A stretch of 7,584 nt of DNA, taken from assembly GCA_030672545.1 (NCBI GenBank), contig DAOVGF010000017.1, forward strand, positions 1 through 7,584. Direction: 5' to 3'. The notes beneath the pieces were generated by a model. It was not told the DNA's origin. It did not search any database and saw only the letters and a list, made by a program, of their open reading frames with translations. Below, piece after piece: positions 1 to 7,145 of the stretch; position 1 is the first letter of the stretch, and every line of letters starts with the position of its first letter. Source of the stretch: Candidatus Aerophobota bacterium. Its GTDB lineage: Bacteria > Aerophobota > Aerophobia > Aerophobales > Aerophobaceae. The position numbers and the translations under genes are program-made.

Positions 1-1359
1 GTATTTATTCAAGTATTCCTCTCTAATTCTCTTCAACTCAGTTTTAGGCATCATTTTCAAAAGTTCCCAGCCTAAATCAAGAGTTTGCATTACACTCCTG
101 TCCTCATCTCTTCTCTGGGTTACAAATCGACGCTCAAATTCGTTAGCAAAGGAAAGATATTTTCTATCCATATCACTCAGAGTAGCTTCTCCCATTACCA
201 GAGCTAACTCACGAATTTCCATTCCCCGAGCATAGATAGCATAGAGCTGATTGGAAAGCTCACGATGGTCCTCCCGGGTTTTGCCTTCTCCCACACCCTC
301 ATCCATTAGTCGGGACAGAGACGGTAAAACATTAACCGGAGGATAAATTCCCTTTTGATGAAGACTTCTCTGAAGGATAATCTGCCCCTCAGTTATGTAT
401 CCAGTTAAATCGGGAATGGGATGAGTTTTATCATCATCAGGCATAGTAAGAATAGGAATCAGGGTAATGGAGCCCTGTTTTTTCTTGATTCGACCGGCTC
501 TCTCGTAAAGAGCAGCCAGGTCGGTGTAAAGATATCCCGGGTAGCCTCTTCGTCCCGGAACCTCTCTTCGGGCTGCCGAGAGCTCCCGGAGAGCCTCGGC
601 GTAATTGGTCATATCAATGAGAATAACCAAAATATGCATACCCTTTTCAAAAGCTAAGTATTCTGCGCAGGTCAGAGCCATACGAGGAGTAGCGATTCTT
701 TCAATAACTGGATCATCAGCTAAATTCAAAAAAAGTATAGCTTTCTCAATAGCTCCACTTCTTTGGAAATCAGTAATAAAAAAATTCCCTTCTTCAAAGG
801 TGATTCCCATAGCGGCAAAAACTACAGCAAACTCTTCTTTTTTACCTCTTACCTTGGCCTGTCTGGCTACCTGGGCAGCTAATTGGACGTGGGGAAGTCC
901 GGCCCCCGAAAAGATAGGGAGCTTCTGGCCTCGGGAAAGAGTATTTAACCCGTCAATAACGGAAATGCCGGTTTGAATAAACTCTTCCGGGTAAGCTCGC
1001 GCTACTGGGTTTATGGGCTGTCCAGCAATATCCATTTTTTTCTCGGCAATTATCCTGGCGCCACCGTCACGAGGCCGGCCCCATCCGTCAAAAACTCTAC
1101 CCAGCATGTCCTCAGAGAGTCCCAATTGGATTCCCCTTCCCAGAAATCTTATGTGGGCTCCTTTTGTTCCGAGTTCCGTTGAACGCTCAAAAAGTTGAAC
1201 CAGAGCTGCCTCAGAAGTTACCTCCAAAACCCTACCTCTTCTTTTCTCTCCACTGACCAGCTCAATTTCCACTAGTTCCTCGTAGGCAACATTGCTGACA
1301 TTATCCACCAGCATCAGGGGTCCGGTCAATTCCTTAATAGTAGTATATTCCTTGCCCAT
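1..1359 (-). CDS. ntpB: V/A-type ATP synthase/ATPase subunit B (C-terminus cut by window edge)
   Basis: Non-catalytic nucleotide-binding subunit of the V1/A1 head, which alternates with subunit A in the A3B3 ring of the membrane rotary ATPase. My translation from the ATG at 1357-1359 gives 453 codons with no stop. It begins MGKEYTTIKELTGPLMLV and contains the B-type marks: RVFDGWGRPRDGG, the degenerate P-loop region GQKLPIFSGAGLPH, FAAMGITFEEGNFF, ATPRMALTCAEYLAFEKGMH, ARREVPGRRGYPGYLY, MPDDDKTHPIPDLTGYITEG and the arginine-finger segment LPSLSRLMDEGVGEGKTRED. The last visible residues (LDLGWELLKMMPKTELKRI, then REEYLNKY) match the family C-terminus, so only about ten residues or fewer should be missing. 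The ATG lies 3 bases after the subunit A stop, with a GAGGGGTG-type ribosome-binding site inside the end of that gene, implying coupled translation. The next gene in such operons is usually subunit D, which is out of view. Confidence 0.97.
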   Translation of the reverse strand, partial: MGKEYTTIKELTGPLMLVDNVSNVAYEELVEIELVSGEKRRGRVLEVTSEAALVQLFERSTELGTKGAHIRFLGRGIQLGLSEDMLGRVFDGWGRPRDGGARIIAEKKMDIAGQPINPVARAYPEEFIQTGISVIDGLNTLSRGQKLPIFSGAGLPHVQLAAQVARQAKVRGKKEEFAVVFAAMGITFEEGNFFITDFQRSGAIEKAILFLNLADDPVIERIATPRMALTCAEYLAFEKGMHILVILIDMTNYAEALRELSAARREVPGRRGYPGYLYTDLAALYERAGRIKKKQGSITLIPILTMPDDDKTHPIPDLTGYITEGQIILQRSLHQKGIYPPVNVLPSLSRLMDEGVGEGKTREDHRELSNQLYAIYARGMEIRELALVMGEATLSDMDRKYLSFANEFERRFVTQRRDEDRSVMQTLDLGWELLKMMPKTELKRIREEYLNKY

Positions 1360-1362
1360 TCT

Positions 1363-3132
1363 TCACCCCTCGGATTTTCTTTTAAGATCGGCTACTTCTT
1401 GGGTAAGCCTCTGACTAATTTTATTTATCTCACTTTTAAAATTTTCGTTGCTGAGGTATTTAGCTCTGGCGATAGCTTCTCTAACCGGAAGAGAGATAAG
1501 TGAGTGAAGATCCACCCCTTGATTAAGAGCTTCTATAGAAAGGTCATAATACCGCAAAACCAACTTGAGCATGAGATATTGTTTCTCCATCGGAGTATAG
1601 GTATCCACCTCATGGAAAGCAAATTGTTGAAGAAAATCTTCCCTGAGAGAGCGGGCGGTTTCCATGGCAATTCTATCCTGGCTGGAAAGAGTATCTAATC
1701 CCACCAATCTCACTGTTTCTTCCAGTTCATTTTCTTTCTGTAGAAGAGCCATAGCCTTACTACGCTGTTCCAACCAATTCGGAGAGACCTCTTGGCTAAA
1801 ATAACCACCTACATCATCCAGGTAAAGAGAATAACTACGCAGCCAGTGAATAGCCGGAAAGTGACGTTGGTAAGCAAGCTCAGCCACCAGAGCCCAGAAG
1901 ACTCGCACTACTCTCAAGGTAGCTTGGGTAACCGGTTCGGATAGATCCCCTCCGGGAGGCGAAACAGCTCCAATAGCACTCAAACTAGCCTCTCGTTTAT
2001 CTTTTCCCAAACAGACAACCCTTCCGGCTCTCTCATAAAATTCAGCTAATCTTGAAGGAAGATAAGCGGGGTAGCCTTCCTCTCCAGGCATTTCCTCCAG
2101 ACGCCCGGACATCTCCCGCAGCGCCTCGGCCCAACGAGAAGTAGAATCGGCCATCAGGGCCACATCATAACCCATATCCCGGTAATATTCAGCTAAAGTT
2201 ATTCCGGTATAAATTGAAGCTTCGCGGGCAGCCACCGGCATATTAGAGGTATTGGCAATGAGAATGGTTCTTTCCATGAGTGAACAGCCTGTTTGGGGAT
2301 CCTTTAATTCAGGAAATTTCCGGAGGACATCGGCCATTTCATTCCCCCTTTCTCCGCAACCCACAAAGACGATAATCTGGGCGTTCACCCACTTGGAAAG
2401 CTGGTGTTGAACTACCGTCTTTCCGCTTCCAAAAGGACCAGGAATGCAAGCTGTCCCCCCTTTGGCCAGGGGGAAAAAAGTATCAATTACTCTCTGGCCG
2501 GTGATGAGAGGCTCCTTGGGGGCCAGTTGTTTCTTGTAGGGTCGCATTTCTCTTACCGGCCATCGCTGGAGCATAGTGACTTCCTGCAGCTCACCTTTCT
2601 TATCCTCAATCAGGGCAATGGAGTCCTCTACCCTGGCCTGGCCGGAATGTATCTTTTTGACTCTTCCCCTCATCTTAGGAGGAAGCATAATATAGTGAGT
2701 AATTAATTCGGTCTCTTTCACCTGACCAAGAATATCTCCTTCTTCCACCTCATCATTTATCTTCACCACCGGCTCAAATTCCCATTCCTTATTCCTACCA
2801 ATGGCTTCCGCTTCTATTCCCCTTCGGATAAACTCACCACTTTTAGCTCTAATTGAGTCCAGAGGTCGTTGTATCCCGTCGTAAATACTACCGATTATTC
2901 CCGGACCCAGTTCTACCAAAAGAGGCTGATAGGTAGATTCTACCGATTCTCCCGGCTTTAAACCACTGGTGTCTTCATACACCTGGATTGAGGAATTATC
3001 TCCTCTTATTTCCAGGATTTCACCAATTAACCTTCCCTGGCCAACCCGCACTACATCAAACATCCTGGCCCCAGAAACTCCTTGGGCTATCACCAGGGGC
3101 CCAGCTATTTTTACTATTTTCCCTTTTTCCAT
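1363..3132 (-). CDS. ntpA: V/A-type ATP synthase/ATPase catalytic subunit A
   Basis: Catalytic subunit of the V1/A1 rotary ATPase, hydrolysing or making ATP in the cytoplasmic head. The 589 residues are full length for the family. The N-terminal beta-barrel (about 1-70) is followed by the A-specific non-homologous insertion (about 115-190). The nucleotide-binding domain has Walker A GPFGSGKT at 232-239 (Lys238), the catalytic glutamate in GCGERGNEM (Glu261) and Walker B VALMADSTSRWAEALRE (Asp329). SPPGGDLSEPVTQATLR and HFPAIHWLRSYSLY follow, then a helical C-terminal domain. One oddity: the family's FWxLD motif reads FWALV here (Val416, codon GTG). The ATG at 3132 is supported by AAGGAT about 8 bases upstream. 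The gene follows clpX by 33 bases with no terminator, so it probably shares the chaperone operon's transcript. Subunits E, C, F, I and K, often upstream in bacterial clusters, are absent here. Confidence 0.97.
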   Translation of the reverse strand: MEKGKIVKIAGPLVIAQGVSGARMFDVVRVGQGRLIGEILEIRGDNSSIQVYEDTSGLKPGESVESTYQPLLVELGPGIIGSIYDGIQRPLDSIRAKSGEFIRRGIEAEAIGRNKEWEFEPVVKINDEVEEGDILGQVKETELITHYIMLPPKMRGRVKKIHSGQARVEDSIALIEDKKGELQEVTMLQRWPVREMRPYKKQLAPKEPLITGQRVIDTFFPLAKGGTACIPGPFGSGKTVVQHQLSKWVNAQIIVFVGCGERGNEMADVLRKFPELKDPQTGCSLMERTILIANTSNMPVAAREASIYTGITLAEYYRDMGYDVALMADSTSRWAEALREMSGRLEEMPGEEGYPAYLPSRLAEFYERAGRVVCLGKDKREASLSAIGAVSPPGGDLSEPVTQATLRVVRVFWALVAELAYQRHFPAIHWLRSYSLYLDDVGGYFSQEVSPNWLEQRSKAMALLQKENELEETVRLVGLDTLSSQDRIAMETARSLREDFLQQFAFHEVDTYTPMEKQYLMLKLVLRYYDLSIEALNQGVDLHSLISLPVREAIARAKYLSNENFKSEINKISQRLTQEVADLKRKSEG

Positions 3133-3165
3133 AACCAGATCCTTTTTTCTTCTACTAAGGTAAGG

Positions 3166-4404
3166 CTAGGCACTAAGTTTTTTCTTTAGAACAACCGGTG
3201 CTTTTTCTTTTCGGATAACCTCGGCATCGATAACACATTCTTTTACGTCATTACGGGAAGGAATCTCATACATTAAATCCAGCATAATTTCCTCTACTAT
3301 GGAGCGAAGGCCTCGGGCTCCCATTTCTCTTTTTACGGTTAGCTCACTGATAGCATCCAGAGCGTCCTCAGTAAAAGTGAGGGCAATTCCGTCCAGTTTA
3401 AACAACTGCTGATACTGCTTAAGAATCGCATTCTTAGGCTCATAGATAATTCTTTTTAGTTGACTCTGATCGAGCTTCCCCAGGTTAGCTACCACGGGTA
3501 TTCTTCCCACAAATTCCGGGATAAAGCCATATTCAATTAAATCCTCAGGCAAAAGAGTTTCTATGAGTTTTTCTTTTTCTTCCGACCTCGAACTGGAAAA
3601 GCCCAGAGCCTTTTTCCCCAGTCGATCTCCCACGATTTCTTCCAGCCCGGGAAAGGCCCCCCCGCAGATGAAAAGAATGTTGGTTGTATCAAGTTGAATG
3701 AATTGCTGGTGGGGGTGTTTTCTACCCCCCTGGGGAGGAATATTGGCCAGCGTTCCCTCCAGTATCTTAAGAAGTGCTTGTTGTACCCCCTCACCAGAAA
3801 CATCACGGGTAATCGAGGGATTGGCACCGCTTTTTTTGGCAATTTTGTCAATTTCATCTATATAAACGATACCTCGGGAGGCTAAATTTATGTCAAAATC
3901 GGTCTTTTGGAGTAGTCCCAGAAGAATGGTTTCTACATCCTCTCCTACATAGCCAGCCTCGGTAATATTGGTGCTACTGGCAATAACCAGGGGGAGATGA
4001 AGAATCTTAGCCAGAGACTTAGCCAGAAGGGTTTTCCCCGAACCGGTAGGACCGATGAGAAGAATATTGCTTTTCTCTAATTCTACCTCCGGGGAGTCCT
4101 GAGCGGTTAACAGACGCTTATAATGATTATAAACAGCCACAGAAAGTACTTTTTTTGCCCGCTTCTGTCCTATTACCCATTCATCCAACCGTTTCTTGAT
4201 TTCTTGTGGCTTGAGAAGACTATCCATCTGCATTTTTAGAGAAAAACCACTTTCTTTTCCTTCTTTCTCCAGAACTTGAGTGCAAAACTTGATACAGCGG
4301 TCGCAAATGTATACGTCAGGCCCGGCAATTAGTTGAGAAACCTCTTTCTGGGAACGATGACAGAAGGAACAGCAAACATTTTTTTTACCTCTCTCTTCTT
4401 TCAT
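3166..4404 (-). CDS. clpX: ATP-dependent Clp protease ATP-binding subunit ClpX
   Basis: AAA+ hexameric unfoldase that recognises tagged proteins, unfolds them and threads them into ClpP in the cytoplasm. The 412 residues are normal length. The N-terminal zinc-binding domain has Cys12/Cys15 and Cys34/Cys37. The AAA+ core has Walker A GPTGSGKT (118-125), pore loop GYVG (151-154), Walker B YIDEIDK (181-187), the RKH substrate-entry loop (228-230), the arginine finger in GRIPV (Arg301) and sensor 2 in GARGLRS (Arg364). The ClpP-docking tripeptide appears as LGF (267-269) where IGF is the usual form, a conservative change. The ATG overlaps the clpP stop in an ATGA arrangement, and AAAGGAG (4411-4417) sits 6 bases upstream inside clpP, so translation is probably coupled. 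It is followed by ATPase subunit A rather than the lon gene that often comes next. Confidence 0.98.
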   Translation of the reverse strand: MKEERGKKNVCCSFCHRSQKEVSQLIAGPDVYICDRCIKFCTQVLEKEGKESGFSLKMQMDSLLKPQEIKKRLDEWVIGQKRAKKVLSVAVYNHYKRLLTAQDSPEVELEKSNILLIGPTGSGKTLLAKSLAKILHLPLVIASSTNITEAGYVGEDVETILLGLLQKTDFDINLASRGIVYIDEIDKIAKKSGANPSITRDVSGEGVQQALLKILEGTLANIPPQGGRKHPHQQFIQLDTTNILFICGGAFPGLEEIVGDRLGKKALGFSSSRSEEKEKLIETLLPEDLIEYGFIPEFVGRIPVVANLGKLDQSQLKRIIYEPKNAILKQYQQLFKLDGIALTFTEDALDAISELTVKREMGARGLRSIVEEIMLDLMYEIPSRNDVKECVIDAEVIRKEKAPVVLKKKLSA

Positions 4405-4988
4405 CGTTTTCTCCTTTCGATAACCTCATCAATAATTCCGTATTTCTTTGCTTCCTCGGCGGTCATAAAAAAATCCCGGTCGGTGTCTTTTTCAATCTTT
4501 TTTCTTGACTGCCCGGTATGTTTAACGAAGATTTCGGCTAACTGGTCTCTTACCTTGAGGATCTGATGAGCCTGGATTCCCACATCGGTAGCCTGTCCTC
4601 TAGCCCCTCCCAGAGGTTGATGAATGAGAATACTAGCATTAGGTAGACTGAATCTCTTTTTAGCAGTACCAGCGGCCAGCAGAAGGGCGGCGGCGCTGGC
4701 GGCTTGGCCCATGCAAATGGTAGAAACATCAGGCTTGACATACTGCATGGTATCATATATAGCTAATCCCGAAGTAACCAGACCGCCCGGTGAGTTAATA
4801 TAGAGGTTAATATCCTTGGTGGGATCCTGAACCTCTAAAAAGAGCATCTGAGCAATAACAGTATTAGCCACATTATCATCTATGGGAGCACCAATAAAAA
4901 TTATTCTGTCTTTGAGCAGACGAGAGTAAATATCGTAAGCTCTCTCTCCTCGGGCAGTTCTCTCTATTACCATAGGAATCAAAGTCAT
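4401..4988 (-). CDS. clpP: ATP-dependent Clp protease proteolytic subunit ClpP
   Basis: Serine peptidase that forms the tetradecameric barrel of ClpXP and degrades chains fed in by ClpX. The 195 residues are full length. The catalytic triad is visible: Ser98 in MGQAAS, His123 in LIHQPLGG and Asp172 in DTDRD. NLYINSPGG (61-69) is the conserved oxyanion-region motif. Residues after the catalytic serine are SAAALLLAAG rather than the SMGAFLLAAG form of many proteobacteria and Firmicutes; actinobacterial ClpPs have a similar alanine-rich version, so this is not a defect. No long propeptide precedes the MTLIPMVIER start. A strong AAGGAG site lies just upstream in the 15-base gap after tig. The stop overlaps the clpX start by 4 bases. 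Confidence 0.98.
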   Translation of the reverse strand: MTLIPMVIERTARGERAYDIYSRLLKDRIIFIGAPIDDNVANTVIAQMLFLEVQDPTKDINLYINSPGGLVTSGLAIYDTMQYVKPDVSTICMGQAASAAALLLAAGTAKKRFSLPNASILIHQPLGGARGQATDVGIQAHQILKVRDQLAEIFVKHTGQSRKKIEKDTDRDFFMTAEEAKKYGIIDEVIERRKR

Positions 4989-5003
4989 TTTCCCTCTCCT
5001 TAT

Positions 5004-6320
5004 CTATTTCTCATCTCCGCCAGCTTTAGCGGAACTCTTAGAGTGATCATAAAGAAATTCTATTACCTTCTCATGGCGGATGCGCATTTTTATTTCTTCG
5101 AGCTGCCCCCGGGCAGACAGGAGTTCTTTAATATTTTCAATTTCTTCCGGCCTTTTTTCCTTGGCTAAAACGCGTAATCTTTCATTCAGTTCCTCTTCAG
5201 CCACCTCTATTTTCTCTTTCTGAGCAATGCTATCCAGAACAAATAGGCCTTGTAGGTTTTTCTCTACCTCCCCTTTCACTTTTTCATGGAATTGCTTTTC
5301 ATCAAGTTTTTCCTGTTCAAGATATTCCGGAAGGGTTAATCTTTTTTCCCTTAGATTATCTACTATCTTTTGGATTCTCTCTTTTGTTTTTCTCTTCAAG
5401 AGAAGAGGAGGTATCTCGAGTTGAGCAGAATTCACTATTTGATCAACTAAGTCATATCTTTTTCTTTTCTCCTCCAGGTTTTCCTTTATCTTTTTGATTT
5501 GCTCTTCCAGATGATTTTTCATATCCTCCAGATTTTCGAATTTCAAATCCTTAGCAAAATGATCATTTAAAGGAGGTCTCTTCTCCTCCCGAATCTCCTT
5601 TAATCCTATCTGAAATCTAATTTTTCTGTTCCTGAAATCAGCGCGAGGATAGTCAGAAGGGAATTCTACTTCTATACTCTTGGATTGATTGACTCTCATC
5701 TCAATTATTTGGCTGGAAAATTCAACAGGAAAAACAGAAGAGCCAACTTGAAAGGCAAAATTTTCCCCTTCTTTTCCGGAAAGTTTCTTCCCCTGATAAA
5801 AAGCCTGCCAATCCATAATCAACCAATCCCGCTCTTCCACCTTATCTCTCTTTTCCACCAAAGGATACTGGGTATATTTTCTCTGAAAATCTTGTAGGGC
5901 AGACATAACTTCTTTCTTAGTCACCTTGATCTTATTTTTCTCGATCTTTAATCCTTTGTAAGTACCTAATTTCACCTCCGGTTTGCCCACTACTTCCATT
6001 TTTAAAATAAGAGGTTTATCTTTAGAAAACTGAACAACTTCTATTCCCGGTGTGATAATAGGGTTAAGCTTTTCCTTTTTTGTAGCCTGACGGAAAACCT
6101 CCGGAAAAAGACTTTTTAGAGCTTCTTGCTCGATATCCTTGGTGCCGAAGCGTAGCTCAAAAAGCTTTCTGGGAGCACGACCTTTTCTGAATCCCGGGAT
6201 TCTGGTATTTTTAACCAGTCGGCGAAAAGCCAGCTCAAGCTTTCCGGCCACTATTTCCCAAGGTACTTCCACCTTCAGGCTTGTTTGGGCCCCACTTTTT
6301 TTGTCAACGGTAATCTGCAT
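5004..6320 (-). CDS. tig: Trigger factor, ribosome-associated chaperone / peptidyl-prolyl isomerase
   Basis: Binds ribosomal protein L23 at the exit tunnel and shields nascent chains. The 438 residues are full length. The ribosome-binding signature GFRKGRAP is at 43-50 in the N-terminal domain. The FKBP-like isomerase domain spans about 155-245, ending IRFQIGLKEI. The C-terminal helical chaperone arms run from about 250 to 430 and are rich in Lys and Glu. The isomerase domain is divergent: where the family usually has a phenylalanine/glycine-rich FIPGFE-type active-site segment, this protein reads SVFPVEFSSQIIEM, so isomerase activity is doubtful although chaperone function should persist. 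The ATG at 6320 has GAGGT about 9 bases upstream. Only 26 bases separate it from the mature tRNA-Leu 3' end, so the mRNA 5' end is probably made by tRNA processing. The tig-clpP-clpX order is common in bacteria. Confidence 0.97.
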   Translation of the reverse strand: MQITVDKKSGAQTSLKVEVPWEIVAGKLELAFRRLVKNTRIPGFRKGRAPRKLFELRFGTKDIEQEALKSLFPEVFRQATKKEKLNPIITPGIEVVQFSKDKPLILKMEVVGKPEVKLGTYKGLKIEKNKIKVTKKEVMSALQDFQRKYTQYPLVEKRDKVEERDWLIMDWQAFYQGKKLSGKEGENFAFQVGSSVFPVEFSSQIIEMRVNQSKSIEVEFPSDYPRADFRNRKIRFQIGLKEIREEKRPPLNDHFAKDLKFENLEDMKNHLEEQIKKIKENLEEKRKRYDLVDQIVNSAQLEIPPLLLKRKTKERIQKIVDNLREKRLTLPEYLEQEKLDEKQFHEKVKGEVEKNLQGLFVLDSIAQKEKIEVAEEELNERLRVLAKEKRPEEIENIKELLSARGQLEEIKMRIRHEKVIEFLYDHSKSSAKAGGDEK

Positions 6321-6346
6321 CTATACATTACCTCAACTTAAGTTAT

Positions 6347-6431
6347 TGGTGCGAGAGGCGGGACTCGAACCCGCATGAGTTTCCTCACTAGATCCTAAGT
6401 CTAGCGCGTCTGCCGATTCCGCCACCCTCGC
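6347..6431 (-). tRNA. tRNA-Leu (anticodon UAG)
   Basis: An 85-base class II tRNA read on the minus strand. The acceptor stem GCGAGGG pairs with CTCTCGC (one G-U pair). The anticodon stem CTAGA/TCTAG encloses loop CTTAGGA with anticodon TAG at 6395-6397, reading CUA. A long variable arm TGAG-GAAA-CTCA, typical of leucine tRNAs, is followed by a T arm GCGGG-TTCGAGT-CCCGC. The discriminator is A, and CCA is encoded (6347-6349). It is the first gene of the tig-clpP-clpX unit. Confidence 0.97.
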
Positions 6432-6471
6432 TCTTTAAGTAATTTAACTCCATTACAAGACTAATCTACAC

Positions 6472-6499
6472 ATTATATCAAAATTGCCGGCAATTACAA
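6472..6499 (-). promoter_or_regulatory. Sigma-70-type promoter for tRNA-Leu and the tig operon
   Basis: On the minus strand a perfect TATAAT -10 box (6472-6477) is preceded by a 16-base spacer and a moderate -35 box TTGTAA (6494-6499). The predicted start is near 6465, leaving a leader of about 34 bases before the tRNA. The spacer carries the 14-bp palindrome listed separately. No other equally good promoter is visible before tig, so this one probably drives the whole run to the ATPase genes. Confidence 0.65.
6482..6495. repeat. Perfect 14-bp palindrome between the -35 and -10 boxes (possible operator)
   Basis: AATTGCCGGCAATT is its own reverse complement and fills most of the spacer of the tRNA-Leu/tig promoter, also touching the -35 hexamer. 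A dimeric repressor or spacer-binding activator bound here would control the operon. The symmetry is seen directly; the regulatory role is inference, and no known operator is recognised. Confidence 0.5.
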
Positions 6500-6575
6500 C
6501 AATAGACAATAAAATCCTTTATCTTTAACCCTCTTTTTAAACAACAATTTATGGTAATAGTTTAGATTTCCTAAA

Positions 6576-6588
6576 GGTAGCGGCTACC
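6576..6588. repeat. Short GC-rich inverted repeat in the inter-tRNA spacer
   Basis: GGTAGC and GCTACC are separated by one base, so a real hairpin would have about 5 pairs and a 3-base loop. On the minus strand it is followed by only TTTAGG. It could be a weak termination aid or a protein site. It lies in the 6432-6745 interval, where I see no coding gene: only this, the promoter at 6472-6499, the terminator-like hairpins at 6602-6623 and 6714-6735, and a weak AT hairpin at 6645-6658. Confidence 0.3.
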
Positions 6589-6601
6589 CTCTATCTTGGT
6601 C

Positions 6602-6623
6602 AAAAAAAGGGTTCCCTTGGAAC
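6602..6623 (-). terminator. Possible weak rho-independent terminator
   Basis: On the minus strand, GTTCC-AAG-GGAAC forms a 5-bp stem with a 3-base loop, followed by CC and then seven T residues (6602-6608). It is oriented to stop transcription coming from tRNA-Gly before the tRNA-Leu promoter. The stem is short, so strength is uncertain. Confidence 0.4.
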
Positions 6624-6713
6624 ATCTAAAACTCCCTGGACCTCGCTTTTCAAGAAAAGTTACCTGTTACAATTATGAGTGAGACACAGAGAATTTGGAA
6701 GAGGTATGGCAAG

Positions 6714-6735
6714 AAAAAAACAACACCTGTTTTTT
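6714..6735 (-). terminator. Probable terminator just downstream of tRNA-Gly
   Basis: On the minus strand, AAAAAACA and TGTTTTTT form an 8-bp stem around the 5-base loop GGTGT, running into a T tract (seven T residues in total). It starts about 10 bases past the tRNA-Gly CCA end. The stem is almost entirely A-T, so it is a weak hairpin, but the position and T tract fit termination of a single-tRNA transcript. Confidence 0.45.
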
Positions 6736-6745
6736 ACGGCAAAAA

Positions 6746-6820
6746 TGGAGCGGGAAACGGGACTTGAACCCGCGACCCTCACCTTGGCAAGGTGATGCTC
6801 TACCACTGAGCTATTCCCGC
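6746..6820 (-). tRNA. tRNA-Gly (anticodon GCC)
   Basis: A 75-base tRNA on the minus strand. The acceptor stem GCGGGAA/TTCCCGC pairs perfectly. The D arm is AGCTCAGTGGTAGAGC. The anticodon stem TCACC/GGTGA encloses loop TTGCCAA with anticodon GCC at 6786-6788. The T arm is CGGGTTCAAGTCCCG. The discriminator is T and CCA is encoded (6746-6748). It is transcribed separately from tRNA-Leu. Confidence 0.97.
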
Positions 6821-6863
6821 CTTGACCTCGATAACCACATCCCATTATTCATAACAACCTTAA

Positions 6864-6893
6864 ATAATATACATGATTTTTCCGGTAAGTCAA
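6864..6893 (-). promoter_or_regulatory. Sigma-70-type promoter of tRNA-Gly
   Basis: Minus-strand -35 box TTGACT (6888-6893) and -10 box TATTAT (6864-6869) with an 18-base spacer; an overlapping TATATT gives a 16-base spacer. Each hexamer matches consensus at five of six positions. The predicted start near 6857 leaves a leader of roughly 37 bases before the tRNA. Confidence 0.65.
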
Positions 6894-7101
6894 CGCCTGG
6901 CGGTTTTTCACCCCTCGCTGTTGAAGACAAAGACGTGCTGTGACCAGACGATTACCATACTCAAGCAAGCGGATAACCATCCTCTGGGCGGGAAAAAAGC
7001 CGGCTAGAAGCCTGGGGAAAAACCCCTTTGTCAAGACAATAGGGATCCATCTTACACTCTCTTTACTTAAATTTTCTTCGGCTCCCTTGGCAAAACCCAA
7101 A
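6894..7101. other. Intergenic stretch with no supported gene
   Basis: I see no recognisable coding or RNA gene here. A 99-codon minus-strand frame (6849-7148) crosses it but resembles no family I know, contains the tRNA-Gly promoter in its 3' part, and has no convincing ribosome-binding site. A small GGGG-AAAAA-CCCC hairpin is at about 7014-7026. The stretch separates the divergently transcribed tRNA-Gly and the plus-strand defence remnant. Confidence 0.4.
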
Positions 7102-7145
7102 AATGTTAGATGAAATACGAATTTTCTAGAAAACATCTGGACATT
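7102..7145. repeat. Imperfect inverted repeat with a nested perfect palindrome
   Basis: The arms AATGTTAGATG (7102-7112) and CATCTGGACATT (7134-7145) pair as AATGT and GATG blocks around a 2/3-base mismatch. Inside, TTTTCTAGAAAA (7122-7133) is a perfect 12-bp palindrome directly abutting the right arm. The right arm overlaps the -35 box of the promoter proposed for the plus-strand genes. It could be an operator, a mobile-element end or a recombination scar. Confidence 0.45.

Noticed and set aside
4660..4720. A possible inactive or divergent ClpP because SAAALLLAAG replaces SMGAFLLAAG after the catalytic serine.
   Set aside because: The full catalytic triad is present, and similar alanine-rich versions are normal in other bacterial ClpPs.
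6139..6378. A plus-strand frame ending VREAGLEPA.
   Set aside because: It is antisense to tig and tRNA-Leu. The ending is another classic artefact of reading through a tRNA on the wrong strand.
6602..6700. A small RNA or degenerate tRNA in the spacer between the two tRNAs.
   Set aside because: Only short weak hairpins are present, with no tRNA arms, no T-box or riboswitch core that I recognise, and no separate promoter with a good -10 box.
6660..6943. Open frames on both strands crossing the tRNA-Gly gene, including one containing DLNPRPSPWQGDALPLSYSR.
   Set aside because: This peptide is the familiar spurious translation of the strand opposite a tRNA gene; the tRNA fold explains the sequence.
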